From: Adineta vaga | Lineage: Eukaryota > Rotifera | DNA length: 64,000 nt | Reading direction: 5' to 3' | Assembly: GCA_021613535.1 (NCBI GenBank) | Contig: CP075497.1 | Location: 3,038,001-3,102,000 of the forward strand | In this document: in pieces, positions 24,824 through 37,938 of the stretch | Layout: each line of letters opens with the position of its first letter | How positions within the stretch are numbered: the first letter of the stretch is position 1 | Notes under the pieces: model-generated | Databases searched by the model: none | Told to the model about the DNA's origin: nothing | What the model saw: only the letters and a program-made list of their open reading frames with translations | Translations under genes and position numbers: made by a program

Positions 24824-27800
24824 ATGACAACAAATAATCATAGTATTGATTCAGTGAAAAAAATTTATGATCATGTTTGGCACTGGATTGTCAAACAGAC
24901 TTATGAAAGTAAGTAGAATTTCGATAATTTCTTTTTTGTTAATTGTTCAAATTCTATTCATTGATTTAATCGATGATGCAAGAATTTTATAAAGTTCATT
25001 GTATGTGCTCGACGCGTGTGTGAGTATCAGATTTCATAGTAGTTCATGTACCACAAACGTATATCAGTACTTAGTAAATAGAGTTTTACTTCATCATTTT
25101 ATTTTTAAGTCAATCCCTCGTCTTTATTCTTTTTCTCTTCATTACGTTTTGTTACTACCTCATATCAATGGCCTCATACATAACAGTAGGTAGTATCGTA
25201 AACCTGCGTCTTCTTTAGTTTCTTCTCTCTCTCTTTCTGTAGTGTTTATAGATCTCTCAGTAGGCGAAAAATCGATGCAAGTAATAATGATAAGTTCAAT
25301 GAATAAATCTTGAGAGAAGATTGTCATAAACCGATTCTGAGGAAATTACTTTTATAGTCTTTATTTCCTCACCTTGAACAAGACTAGAGTAACTCGTTAA
25401 CATGCTGTCCGTACAGACGTACAACATGTAACAGCAGTTTAGTAACAAAATGAAGAAGAAGAAGAAGAAGAAACGTTTCAAGTATCGACCTTTATTCTTT
25501 CAGGATGACAACGAACTTCAAAGAGTAATGCATACAATGTGAGAAGGTTATATATATATTTGAGAATAAATATATAATAGACAGATGTGAAGAGCTATGT
25601 TATTCCTTTTGTTTCGGAATTATATAAGATTATTCAAGTTTACAGACACACCTACTCATTGTTTACTTATTCAATTTCATTTAAAAACGATTGAGTGTCA
25701 ATGATACATAGCTTCATTTACCTTCCGTAAAGCTTTTACTTGTGATTTAGTAGTTTGAAGAAAAATGTGTTGAAGAATCTTGACAAGTGTTTATGTTTGT
25801 ATTTTAACATCTGTTACTTTTAAAACTAACATCCTACATTTATACACTTGAAATTTGTATAGAAGTATTATTCAAAAGAATTTCCATGTGAAAAGAAAAT
25901 AATCGAATGTGTCTAATTGTATTAGATCTTATCTGGTGATTGAATCTTTGGGGAAACTTTGTTGCTGTTTAGTTCGATCTTATCGTTTTGAACGACGCGC
26001 ATGTGTCGCCTCGATCAGAACAAAAAGGAAATGGCAATGAATGCTATTTTCTTTGTCAGCAGTGTATATAGGTTATTATCTTAGTGGCCGGTCCGTTTCC
26101 TTTTCATGATAGTTACTCATTTGTATAAAATGCTCAATTTTCTCACGCAAACATTCTTACATCATCTTTTTTCTATTAAATGTCTATTCTTCTTTGATTT
26201 TTCCTTCTAGTCACAGATTCACCCATCAATTCAACCAATATCAACAATAGAAAAACTAAAACAAATGGAATAGATCATTGTCAACAAACGAAATCTTGTC
26301 AAAATATGAAATGTATTATTTCACCTAAACAAACTTTAATCCCGCAAACAAAACGCATCACTGCAGATTATTCTGATATGGAACGAAATAATATTTATGC
26401 AGAAACACCACCAAAAACAAAACCTACTTCAACATCAATATCTCCTCCAACATTAGTCAATGGTACAAGCCATTATATGCCTATTCTTCAGCAACAGCAG
26501 CAACAACGACGACCACCACCACCACCACAACAACAACCACAGCCACCTTCAAATAATACACGAAGTGCAAATACGATGTCAAATTCGTCGATGTCATCCT
26601 TTTCCACAGCCACATCTTCATCACAATCAACAACTCCATCAAATTCATTTCGTCATGATGCAACATCAATTATGACACGTTCTGCTGATGCATCATCATC
26701 GTGTGGATTAGTAACACAAACAAAAAACGGAACAAATAATATCAAATCAAAGTCAACATATGATATTGATACAGCAATACCAGATCGATCAAAACAACAA
26801 ATCAAAGGAGAAAACTTAAATAATAATAATAATAATAATAATAGTAAATGTTTAAATTCAATGACAAATGGAAATTTTGTTCCATTACAAGTTGTTAAAG
26901 AAGATGAATGTTTGGAAGTTGATCCTGATCGTAATCAACAATGTTCTAAGGTATATTCAATCGTTTTCTTATGACCTTCATCGAAGTAGAAAATCAGATC
27001 CAATTTCAATAAAGAAAAGAAAATAGTTGTTAGAAGAGATGAAATAGGCACTAGAGAAATCTTTTCTCGCTGAAAGATCTCTTGGGAAAAGTCATTAGTC
27101 TTTGGTTATGAATGGCTAAAGATTTTTTTTTCAATTAATAATGCACTCTTGACAAAATGAAAGCAATGATAGGAAACAAAATCTTCTGAAAATGACATTT
27201 TATCTAAACTGAAAGTTTACTGATCAAAATCATCTTCTAATTATTTGATTCCTTAGAAAAAAAGTCTGCTCTTTCTTTTCCTTTGAATTACTTCGATTCT
27301 ATCTATACACATTTGTCTTTGTTTCTTTGGCACTAATAGTGGTTAGCCACCAAGATAAAAGACACTCGAGGGGACGGTCAGACATTGACTGACTGTCTGC
27401 CTCATGTGTTCATACACCGTCCATTTATTTTGTTGTAGTCAGTTCAATAATACTTTGACTCCTTTGATTATTGTCGTTATGTTCAGCTTCCCGATATATT
27501 CTTTGTTCTTTCTCTCTCTCTCTCCTTCTTTCTTTTTGACTATTATTCTATGTTGCTTCGACCTCTGCTGTGTATGTTGTATATATGGCATTAGTAGTTG
27601 ATGCCATGCTCCGGCAATTGTATATGCACATATATGCATGTATATATATATATATATTGTCATTCTGATCGTTTCTTCTTTATTCATCATTATTTGTTAC
27701 TGTTCAATATGAAAGAAGAATCAATGAATATTGAGTTTTCTCTCTCCTTTTCTTTGTATTGTTTCCTTTGAGATCGAGAAGATAGAAATGAAAGAAATGA

Positions 27801-30800
27801 AGTGTCGATAGTACTCGTTAATTTGAAATTGATCATCGTCATCAAGATGTCTGTCACTCCGTTTTGTCTCTTTTTCCTTGTTTGATTTAGATGCACGTTT
27901 GTACGTTCTCTCTTTTTTTCGCCGCATTATCATTTTTTTGTGAAAAGATGATTGTCTTGTCTGACCGAGATTTACTTGAACGAGTCGTCCGTTTCTAACT
28001 AATATGAATGTAGTAAGAGGAGAAAGAAGAAGAGAAAAAAAAGAAGGAAAGAAAAAATATAAGTAGAAGCAGCCTGTAGACACGAGGCGGCGAGTTCATA
28101 TGATGTGTTAGTTATAAACGACAAGCGCGAGTCAAAGTATTAGAAGTAGCAATTCTAATTCAACGTCGGAAATCATTGTTATTAGTATTTTTCATATGAA
28201 CCAATGATGAAGGTAAAACGAAAGAACGAGAAGTGTTAGCCTCTAGAGAAATCTAAATGAAAATTGTAGTTACAATTGAATACAAATATTATCATTGATA
28301 GATAGTAACTATCTTGTTATGAATACCAATCATGAGAAACAAAGTACCTTTACTTGTTCCACACGATTTGTTGAAGGTTTTATTACTATATTTTATCAGT
28401 GTCAGCCATCCGAATGAAATCATCAGTAATTTTTTTTGCCCAACGGGCAACGACTCTAACAAGAACGGAAGAGAACTTGAACACATTCATACATAGTTAA
28501 AGTAAGGCATACAGAAAAAGAGCGAGAGAGAGAGAGAAGGAGATCTATTAAGGAACCATCCTCATCAAATGATTGATTTGCGTGTGTTTACTACATATAT
28601 CTATTGCATAATATAGTACACATATCCAACTTATAAGATGAGGCTTCAGTGGACATCTGAGTCGAGTGAATAAGTGAGAGAAGATAGACATAGTACTCGA
28701 AAATGCAACTCGAACCTCAGATTGTATGAATGATTGTCTGAAGGCAATGAATATATAGAGGAGGGGAGGTAGATATGAATCTATAAGGATAATAATCATG
28801 TAGCTGTAAAAAGAAATTAATCGGATTGTTTGAGTATGTAAGTAAGTATGAGAAGAGGATTTTCTCTTTTTTGCTCTCTCTCTCTCTCTGCCTCTTCCTT
28901 TTCTCGTTTTCTTTTGGCTAGAGCTTGTTTGATTAGTCTTACTTAGCTATTGGTTACATATCTATCTTTACATATTAATTTACAGAATGGTGATGAACAA
29001 CAACGTATGTTGATCGACATACTCAAACAAAAATATCCACGACAGCATGTTTCATCATCATCCTCATCAGCTGTATCGACACCAATGATGGTAAAAACTA
29101 TCAATTCATTATCAGACTAAAACACTGACATGTTTCGTTTTATAGCCACGTACAAATTCACCTCATCATCGTTCATCATCAACTGATCCAACTGATGAAG
29201 AATTAACAACAAGTATGACAAATGGTTAGATAGACAAGATTTACAATTTCAGATGAAAATTTCAATTAAATCTTAATATACTCTTAGGTTTTATTCGTGG
29301 TCAACGTAATCGTTCAAGTTTGCCCTTTATCATTAAACCTGCATCGAATATTTCGAAATCGAATTCACTTGGTAAAATTTAATGAGATGATTTAATTAAA
29401 AATATATCGAAACGAATCTATTGGCTTCTTTTTAGGTCTCTGCTTTTTAATTTGTGGTGATGAAACAAAAAAAGTTCTTCTCCCATCCTATATTTCGTGC
29501 ATAGATACACTTAAAGCATTATTTGTTCGGTAAGTTTTCTTTCTTTTTTTTTCAACAGTTTCTCATTAACATAGATAAAGCCGATAGGGCTGAGAGAAGG
29601 AAGAAATGAATGATTATAAAGAAAAGGATTGTGTTCATCCGGTTTTAAATCACGAGATTCTCTTTTCTTCTTCTTCTTCTTCTTATTCATTGTCTTTATT
29701 TGAAGAGCATTTCCGCAACATCTAACTATGAAACATATGGACACCGACGATGTACGAATCTATATACGTGAACCGGATAAAGATCTATTTTATCAATTAG
29801 AAGATATGCGGTAAAATGTCATTGAAATGTCAATCATGTCTAAGACAATTTTCTCTATATAGTGATGTCAAAGATCGTTCCGTCCTCAAAGTTGTTCAAC
29901 TGCATAATAATAATAATAATAATTCTAAACCACAAGTTTCCTTTAAAGAACCAGAGTCAGATGAATTATCAATTTATGTACCATTTACATCACGTCCAAC
30001 ATTAGCAAGTGAAATAACTTATCAACGTCTAAGTCGCCTTGGTCGTATGCCATCAACAACATCAGTGTTATCAACATCAAGAAACGGTTCAATTGAAGAT
30101 AAATCGTCATCATCTGTTCTTACTAATTCACAAATATCATCAAACTCAACATCATCACGTTCTCTAAGTGAACCAAGGCGTCGAATCAACAATAATGACA
30201 CTACATCTACTGCTAATAATCAAACACATACAAATTCTAATTCATTAGGTCAGTTGAAAATAGTCTAATATGTCTGTATTATATGCTTTATTGTCTAGCG
30301 CCAAAGGGTATACTCACATCACCCAGAAGTGGTTCAACAACGCCGACAACAGTTCGATTCAATGATGATGATGCTCAGTAATAATGAATATAAATTCATT
30401 TCTTTTTCTTTTATGTTAAATCAAACTAATTATAAATTTTAGAAGTAAAATGATCTGGATGGAAAAACAACTGGACTCGTTGACAGAATTAGTAAAAGAA
30501 TTAACACGTGAACGTACATTAAATGAACAAAAATTGTCAAAAAGAACAGATGTATATAAAGGTATTTAAATGTAAAAATATTCTTTCGTAATCCTTTGCT
30601 GTATTGACTGATTACTAAAAAAAAGAAATCTACGTCGAACAACAATGAGAGTTAGTACCCCTTTGGGTTATCGATTCATTTTTAGTTGATGATGTCATTT
30701 CCTGCTTCGAGCGGATTCAATCGAGGACAATGACGAGAGAACGTGTCAATTAGAATATATACATATATCTGAACATAGAATAAATTGATTCCTGTACTTT

Positions 30801-32748
30801 GTTATTATTTTATTAACTGATCTTCATTTAGACATTAACGGCAAATCATTTCGTCAACAATTATATGAATTAAAAGTCAAAATGCATACATTACGTAATG
30901 ATTTAATATCAATACGACGTATGCAACAATCGTTAACAGATAATTTCAAAACACAATTACACGATGCCAATAAAAAGATCGAAGTAAAATAAGATAATTT
31001 CTATTATCAAGAGATTTTATTTTGATTATTTTTCTTTCTCGCTAGAATCATATTCATCAATTACATCAAACAGACACACGTTCAGCACAATGTCGAAGTG
31101 TAGAAGATGAACTTGATTTATATATGATCAACAGTACAAAAATTGATCGAGATTTAGAGTAAGTTCAAATTGAATATATTGTTGACTGAACGAATATAAC
31201 ACCTGTTTGTGAAATAATAGAGATTTAGAAGCATCAGTAGAAGAATTACAAAATGATGTTAAATCGAAACAATGTTACGTCACAATGAATGATGTTGAAA
31301 GTTTTGCATTAGTTCTCAGTACAATTAGTCGATCATTAGTCGATTTAAAAGGTAAGAAAATTTAATGTTAAATCAATATGATATAGACTGTCTATTGTTT
31401 TCTTTCTCAAACAAATAGCTTCATTTCCTGTATTACGTGAAAAGATTTCTTCACTTGGTCCACAATCAACATTGAATGATGATCAGAAGTAATTAAACGG
31501 CTACCTTTAAATGAAACGAATTCTATGTTACAATTCGTTTGTTTTTAGATTTTTACATGAAGAACCAGAACGATTAGATTATACTATCAAAAAATGTAAA
31601 CGATTAACAACCATGCTCTATCAGTTGAAACGATTGGCTATAACTCAAGAACAAAAATCATTGTCAATTAAGTCATTACAACGTCGATTTTCCTTCGGTA
31701 CAAATGGTAAAGCAGTAGATCGCAAACGTTTATTGGAACAAATCGAATCTATTTCTCAGAATTCTGATGGTCGAGTTAAAGCCATCGAAGTATGTAACTA
31801 TTTTATATAAATATACATATATTCATCTGTTTGTATTTGCAATTTAGAAAGCAGAAAAATTACGAGAATGTCGACTAAATTATGCGAATCAATTGGAAAC
31901 ACTCAAACAAATGAAATATGCATCTGAACAAGTGAGAAACGACTCTGATGACATTGTGAATAGTAGAAGAATATAATCCGTTGTTTTGCTTTTGTAATTT
32001 TTAGATCGATGGACGTGATTCAAGTCAATGTTTTGATACACGAAGTTTAACGAATTCAATTTTACTTTCATCAAGTACACGAACAAGTATATGTTCAATG
32101 CAATCGACAACTGATTCTGTTCCGTTATCAAATAATTGTCCATCACCTTCTCTTTCCTATATTGTTCGTCAAGCTCTTATTTCTCCTACAAATTCAGCAA
32201 TAACATCAACAAATGAATGTAAAATGCGTCCACAATCACTAATCAAACCACCCTCGAAAGTAACCTTTTCTCAACAATTAATAACAAATGGAAAATCATC
32301 AGCAAACTCACGTGATCATTCAACAGATTCATCTTTATCAACCAATGGTATTTGTATCAATAAAAAAAGCAAACCAACACCACCACCACGTACTCAAAGT
32401 ACATCATCATCTGCTGTTTCAAGTGCAGCATCATGTTCATCATCATCCAGTTCATCAACATCATCGAATGGTAGTGCTAATTCACGTTCAATAAATGGTT
32501 ATTGTGGTATAATTCCACTTGTTATTTCACCTGATCGACGTCATAATGGTCGATGTAATTCATTTTCATCCTCGAGTACAGATACTGATTCAGTTATATC
32601 TAATCCTCGTGGTACTATCTCACATAAATCGCCAACAGTACTTAATACAAAACCGATTTTAATATCAAATGGTTTTCATCACAAAACATCATCATCATCA
32701 TCAAATAATTCAACAGCATTGATGCGGGCTTCTGTCACTGATTTATAG
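24824..32748 (+). CDS. SRCIN1/KIAA1217: p140Cap/SKT-family protein (AIP3 domain), actin and Src signalling scaffold
   Basis: With the first exon at 24824..24908 the model has 17 exons (next 26211..26950, 28986..29090, 29146..29224, 29288..29371, 29436..29529, 29706..29810, 29863..30248, and so on to 32005..32748). They total 3411 nt in unbroken frame, 1136 residues. The diagnostic AIP3/Bud6-like block is in exons 29436-29900: LICGDETKKVLLPSYISCID, ALFVRAFPQHLTM, DVRIYIREPDKDLFYQLEDM, RDVKDRSVLKVV. Around it are Ser/Asn/Gln-rich disordered regions, with a Gln/Pro tract near 26490-26550 and poly-Asn. A long coiled coil (30443-31931) follows, then a disordered tail with a PPPRTQS proline motif. 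Vertebrate relatives p140Cap and SKT are cytoskeletal adaptors. Introns in the 3' half are tiny, but the 5' introns reach 1-2 kb. Confidence 0.85.
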
Positions 32749-33095
32749 TCCTTATTATTCTGTACAGTTCGCTATAGGTGTTTCTTTCTCTTTTTTTCTT
32801 CTGTACGTGTGTTTGTACAGCCTTGTCGTTTTGTTTTGTTTTTTCTTTCTCGTTTTTTTTACTATTATTTTTTTCGCTTTTCTTCTTTTTCTTTTGTTCG
32901 TATCGTTATATTATAGCAAGACAAGAATAAAAGTCAACGATTACTAAATTTTCGTCACTTCGCATAATTAGCAACTTAAATCAATAGAGCGAAACAAAAC
33001 ATAACACGGCATTGATCTAAAGGATAAAATATTTCATATGATGATTGTTTAATTTTCACTGTGAGAATAATAATGCGATAACAGATCAACTATAA
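32749..33095. other. Spacer after the p140Cap/SKT gene
   Basis: About 350 nt. It holds a T-rich stretch typical of a 3' UTR (32810-32900), followed by the 5' flank of the next gene. I see no coding exon. Confidence 0.4.
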
Positions 33096-34431
33096 ATGGG
33101 TGCAACATTGAGGTAAGTCATTCTATTGTTATTACCATACTTTCATATGAAGACCAGAAAGATTAATGAGTCTGTATTTAATGAGCAAGGTGTCACTTTT
33201 TTCTATATTTATATGTATTTAATTAATAGTTCGAGAAAAGATTTCAATCGTGTCCTTGCACAACAACCACGAACATCAATTCACATACCACGCTATGATT
33301 CATTACAGCCCATTCGAAGCGAAAATTCAACCGGCTCACTTCCAGTCAGTATTTCTCTCCTCTTCTTATCGGATAATATGTATATTTATATTCCATAGAT
33401 GCCTTTTCCTGAACTCACGTCGAAACCACAAATTCAACGTGAACATGAAAGTGCGAGTTTTTCAGATGCTATTTCTGTTGTTAGTGATCATACAGCACAA
33501 GTGAGAACTTCGACGTTTTCATTTGTACAAACATTTATTTTCCGACCTTTTTCAGTCAGATTCATCCTATATTATCTTCGATCAGATGCAACAAAAGCAA
33601 GTGAATGAGTTTCAACCTGATGCGCCTATGTATGATAAAATAAGAAGTAATGATACGGTAATTCTTTCTCGTTCGTTGATGCATGAAAAAGATCAACAGC
33701 AAATGAAAAATTATTGTTCTACATCTATTCGACCTGAACATACAATGGTTGAACGAAATGGAAAGAAGTTTATAGTAAAGGTTAAACATCGAACTGAACG
33801 ACGATACGTAGAATATAATGATCCAAATACACATAAGAAACGATTATTTGAAGTTATCGATTGTATACCATATCGAATAATAGAACCATACAATGAGCAT
33901 TCTAAATCAAACAATAGATCTTTACAAAGTACCGTTCGTTCTTCTCATTCACCCATTATTTTGGCACTCGCAGAGAATCGCTCAGAAACATCTTCTCCAT
34001 CCACTTCAGATCACAGTGAATATTCATCTTTTTTTCGAAGGGATACTTGCTTTTAGCATCATTTCTATCACATAGATGTAAATCCTCAAGACTATAACAG
34101 ACTATTTCAATCAGACAGTCATCGAATACAAAAAACAAATAAGACTAACAATAACTATGAACGAACTACGGATATTTCTACTGAAATCATGGGTAAATAC
34201 GAGCTATCGAGATCTTCTCATTCATTTACTGTGTCCAGAGATCCACCCGCCAATCGTCAACCAACAAACACAAATAAGTATGAACGGAAACCCGTAATTA
34301 CCCATACACACCCTACCGAAAACAAAGACTATCTCGACAAACAATTCAACTCGGTTAATTATACATCAATTCCAGTGGTAACTAAACAACAAAGTCAATC
34401 CATGATGAATAAAAGTGTGTCGTATATTTGA
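33096..34431 (+). CDS. Unrecognised, mostly disordered protein with an N-myristoylation signal
   Basis: Exons 33096..33112, 33230..33344, 33399..33500, 33556..34015 and 34076..34431 join in frame to 349 residues. Each border has GT..AG and a matching phase. The 17-nt first exon gives MGATLS, then S from the join: a textbook N-myristoylation start (Gly2, small residues, Ser6). The only ordered-looking part lies near 33745-33880: NGKKFIVKVKHRTERRYVEY and KKRLFEVIDCIPYRIIEPY. The rest is Ser/Asn/Gln-rich. I do not recognise the family. A membrane-tethered regulatory or adaptor protein is a reasonable guess, no more. Confidence 0.7.
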
Positions 34432-34829
34432 AAAACAATTTTAGTTTCTTTTTGAAATTGCAATATGTGTTAGAAAGAATCACTGTTATTTGATTAATGA
34501 ATAAAATGACATTGATTTACTGAATAGTAGTCGATGGTATTTTCATTTTTTATTTTCCTTGTTAAAAATATTTCAAAAGATCAGTACGGAGAAGTAGTAA
34601 TTATTTACTATTGTTACCTATGCTTCATTATCGTGTAACTGCTGACAATATTTGCTTTCTTTTAACTCTTCGATTCCGATTGTTGTTACACAGTGAGAGC
34701 AAAGCATGTGAGAAGAAGAAATCATTTGTTTCTCGATTCTTGAAGAAATTCATTCTTTATTTTTACCTGAGACACTCGAGACACTCGAGACACTCATTTA
34801 GTATATTTTTTCTCTCGTTTCGCGGTAAC
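34432..34829. other. Spacer with a 3x9-bp tandem repeat
   Basis: A 3' UTR-like stretch followed by the 5' region of the thioredoxin-fold gene. At about 34769-34795 the 9-mer GAGACACTC occurs three times in tandem. An open frame runs through the region in frame with other codons, but it has no protein-like signal before the ATG at 34830. Confidence 0.4.
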
Positions 34830-35324
34830 ATGGCAAGACCAACAAGATTTGCAAATCCTACGTTTACGGATTTTGAAATACTAAAGACAAATGATGACGT
34901 AAAGAAGGCAATAGCAGACACAAAGGATAAACTAGTTGTTATTCTTTTCAATATCCGGTAAGTGAATAAGAATCATTCGCATTGCGTTTTCATTTCTGGA
35001 TGTTTCTCATTTCATAGATATCCTGATCCTAATATGCATACTCTTGAAACAAGAATGAAGAAGTGGCTTCATCAGTACGAAACAAATGTAAAATTCTACA
35101 AATATATTGTTACCGATGAACCGCAAGATGTGAAAGGTATATATGAAATCAAAGAAGTACCAGTAGTATATTTTTTTCGTGATGGTGAAATTTCTGGAAA
35201 AATCGATGATTTCATGGAATCGGATCCTGATGCATCAGATACAACGGCACCAAATGAAAAGAGTCCGGATGAGACAAAACTTAAAAGCAAACTCGATGAA
35301 CTCTGTAAATCTGTGAAATACTGA
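34830..35324 (+). CDS. Thioredoxin-fold protein without the CxxC motif
   Basis: Exons 34830..34957 and 35018..35324 give 144 residues. Thioredoxin landmarks are present: the central strand DKLVVILFNIR, helix (THLETRMKKWLHQYE-like, read as HTLETRMKKWLHQYE), strand VKFYKYIVTDEPQDVKGIY, and the cis-proline segment EIKEVPVVYFFRDGEISGKI. Where a redox thioredoxin has WCGPC, this protein reads FNIRYPDPNM, and no cysteine pair is available. It is therefore probably a non-catalytic, binding-type thioredoxin fold. The C-terminal tail is acidic (ESDPDASDTT). No signal peptide, so cytosolic. Confidence 0.7.
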
Positions 35325-36513
35325 TTTGGATCGGATTAATTAATAGACTTTTTATGCCTGATAAAATTATTCTCAACTTGTTACGAAATCTCGCTATGAT
35401 TTATGACTTCAAAAACTATTTTGAAAACAGTTTATTTAAATTACATCAGTTATCTATGGTGATTCTCTCTTATTCTTGAACATTTCAATAAGATTTCATT
35501 GAAAAGTATTTTTTTTGTCCTTTTTTCATAAGAAACTTTGAGTGTCGGAAGAAAAAGAAAAGTCTATGAAAAGAACTTTCCAGGCAGACAAAATCAATAA
35601 AAAAACATTTTTACGCGTTTTTTTTAGACGCTTGTGTGTCTGGGTGTCAGTGGATTAGAGCCCGTGAAGAAAATTGTCAATGATTTCGTGATTTATTAGA
35701 TACTGCTTATTTTTTGTTTAAACATGAACTTCCACATACAATACAGAACTATTACCATCAATTAATGAAGTAATAGGTAAACAAATATTAAGAAAAAGTT
35801 TGTGAATCAAGAGTTATTTCAATCATGACTGACAAAGGCACAGGTATAAATCATCATCAAAATTTATTAATTTATATACATTATTGTAATCAAGATACGG
35901 GTGAATGTATTTTTTCTCTGCATTGACTTGTACACTGAAAAGAAGAAAGATTTTTGACGAAACCATTTGGATTTTGTGTAAAGTTAATGTTTTCCAAGAG
36001 TTATCGTGCAATTGTACGAAATCTATAAAAATTTCAGTACCATGTGAGCTGTTTTATTAAACTCCCATAAGTTCTTTGGAGATCAATAGTATTCTCAACC
36101 GACGCTATATATAGATTAATAGTCGACCGTCGATCAATTGGTTTTCTCCGGATCTTTGCTTCATCACTAAATTCTACCAATTTATTTTAAAATTTTATAG
36201 TTATATGAAATGTTTAGGTTTGTTTGTTACGGTCTTTCTCTCTATTGTAGAATAACTATCTACAATATCATCTTAACCACGCTTTTTTTTATTTGGTTTT
36301 CATCTAAATATGATTCAAGTCATAGTAAATCTATCGTGATAACGATTTTCTTCCATATAATTCTGTTTCAGTGGAAGAAAGGATCATGTTTTTTTTATAT
36401 CTAAATCTATTATGAATCAGTCATTTTTCCATTAATAAAACAAACAATATACATATATAAAATATTTCTGAATCTGACATTTAACATCTTTATACAATAT
36501 TAATTAAAATTCG
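35325..36513. other. Intergenic region, no gene seen
   Basis: About 1.2 kb between convergent genes. Short open frames here are AT-rich and have no domain-like features or consistent splice signals. I see nothing more in it. Confidence 0.45.
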
Positions 36514-37667
36514 TTAGGTTCGACATTTTTTGGCATTAAAAGATTGATCAAAATTTGAGTCGACTAGAGGTCGTTTTTTTCCAACTTTTACTTCACTACA
36601 TCGTAGGTGTTGTTGTTGACTACTAGTACCATGTTCATCTTCATCGATCATTTTCTGGCGTTCAGCTTGCATTGCATCATCGAGCCATTCGACACGCATC
36701 GATGGTTCGACATCTGTATTATTATGACTATTGTTCATGTTACTGATGGATCGAATGATTGAAAGTGATTTCTTATTTTGTTCATCATCAATTATTGATG
36801 AACGTGATATAGATGTATTACCGTTGTTATTATTGATGTTGTTATTGAGGAATTGTGCTAAAGAAGATTCAAGATCATTGAGCATTGTTTCTGCTTCATT
36901 AGAAATTTGTGATGATAATGGTTGTATCAAAGATGGTATGACTTTTGGCGATAAGACTTCTGATACAGGAATAGATGTGACAATCTGAGTTTTTTGCTTT
37001 TTATTGATAGGTTTTAGTGTAGTGCGAAAAGTTTGAGCAGGTTTCAAAGGTATAGTTGGTTTTATTGTTGTTATTGTTGTTAACGAAGGTACATGATTCT
37101 CTTCGTCTTCGTCATCTTCATCATTATCATCACCTGCTGAAACAAAATTCTAAAAAAAAGAATGAAATAAGATCAAAATGAATTCATTCTATTTTAACAA
37201 ACCAATGATCGATTTGGATTATAAGTACTAGCATATAATTTCTCAGCTACACGTTGTCCAAATTTTTGGCAAGCTTTGAGCCATGCAGGATGTACACATG
37301 TTGCTTGATATTCTTCAACTTTTTTATATTCTTTTCCTCGTTTACTCAATTTTCCCTAAATAAGAAAATGACAATTATTAATATATTCTCTTTGATTGAA
37401 CTATGTAATCTAGAGAAAAAAACAAACTTACCTGACAAATATAATGAGTAAAAGGTACATCGAATACCCAAACAAATTTTCCACCAAGTGCTGTACATTG
37501 TTGATGTAATACCATTCTATTTGTGGCTAGTTGTTGAGACACAAAAATAACAACACCTTGTAATGGAAGTTTACTCTGCATTGACTAAATAAAAAAACAA
37601 ATCAAATTTTGTTATTAAATGAAATATAATTTATTACTGATGAGAATGCCTGAATTTCTTCGGACAT
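36514..37667 (-). CDS. Small protein with one TopBP1-type BRCT domain
   Basis: Four exons, complement(36514..37149, 37203..37355, 37432..37584, 37638..37667), all phase 0, give 323 residues. After MSEEIQAFSS comes a single BRCT repeat over the two 153-nt exons: LQGVVIFVSQQLATNR, ALGGKFVWVFDVPFTHYICQ, GKLSKRGKEYKKVEEY and CVHPAWLKACQKFGQRVAEK, then LYASTYNPNRSL. The strand GGKFVWVFD, the THYICQGK segment and the YNP ending match the central BRCT of TopBP1 best. The remainder is disordered, with the acidic DDNDEDDEDEEN, a MRVEWLDDAMQAERQKM segment like the one after that BRCT in TopBP1, and a basic GKKRPLVDS nuclear signal. The full TopBP1 has eight or nine BRCTs; here there is one. Confidence 0.8.
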
Positions 37668-37938
37668 AGTCGACTCTTATTCGTTTACATATAGAAGACA
37701 ACGAAGAAATACATATACAACAACAACTGTGTGACTAGCCGTTTTTTCTTTTACCAATCATAATTGTAAATTGATAAACGACATCTATAGGTTATTGTTT
37801 AAATAAACCAATCATTTGTTAAAATACGTTTTTCATAGGTTAAAAACGGAGTTTGTTTTGTTTTAATTTCGCTACTTTCTATTTAGTTCATTGTTATATG
37901 TGATTATTTCAAAACACTCCAATGTCTTTAGTCAGGCA

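Noticed and set aside
26460-26675. His/Gln-rich and Val-rich frames overlapping the p140Cap/SKT exon
   Set aside because: They are alternative-frame readings of the CAN/ACC-rich repeat that encodes the Gln/Pro tract.
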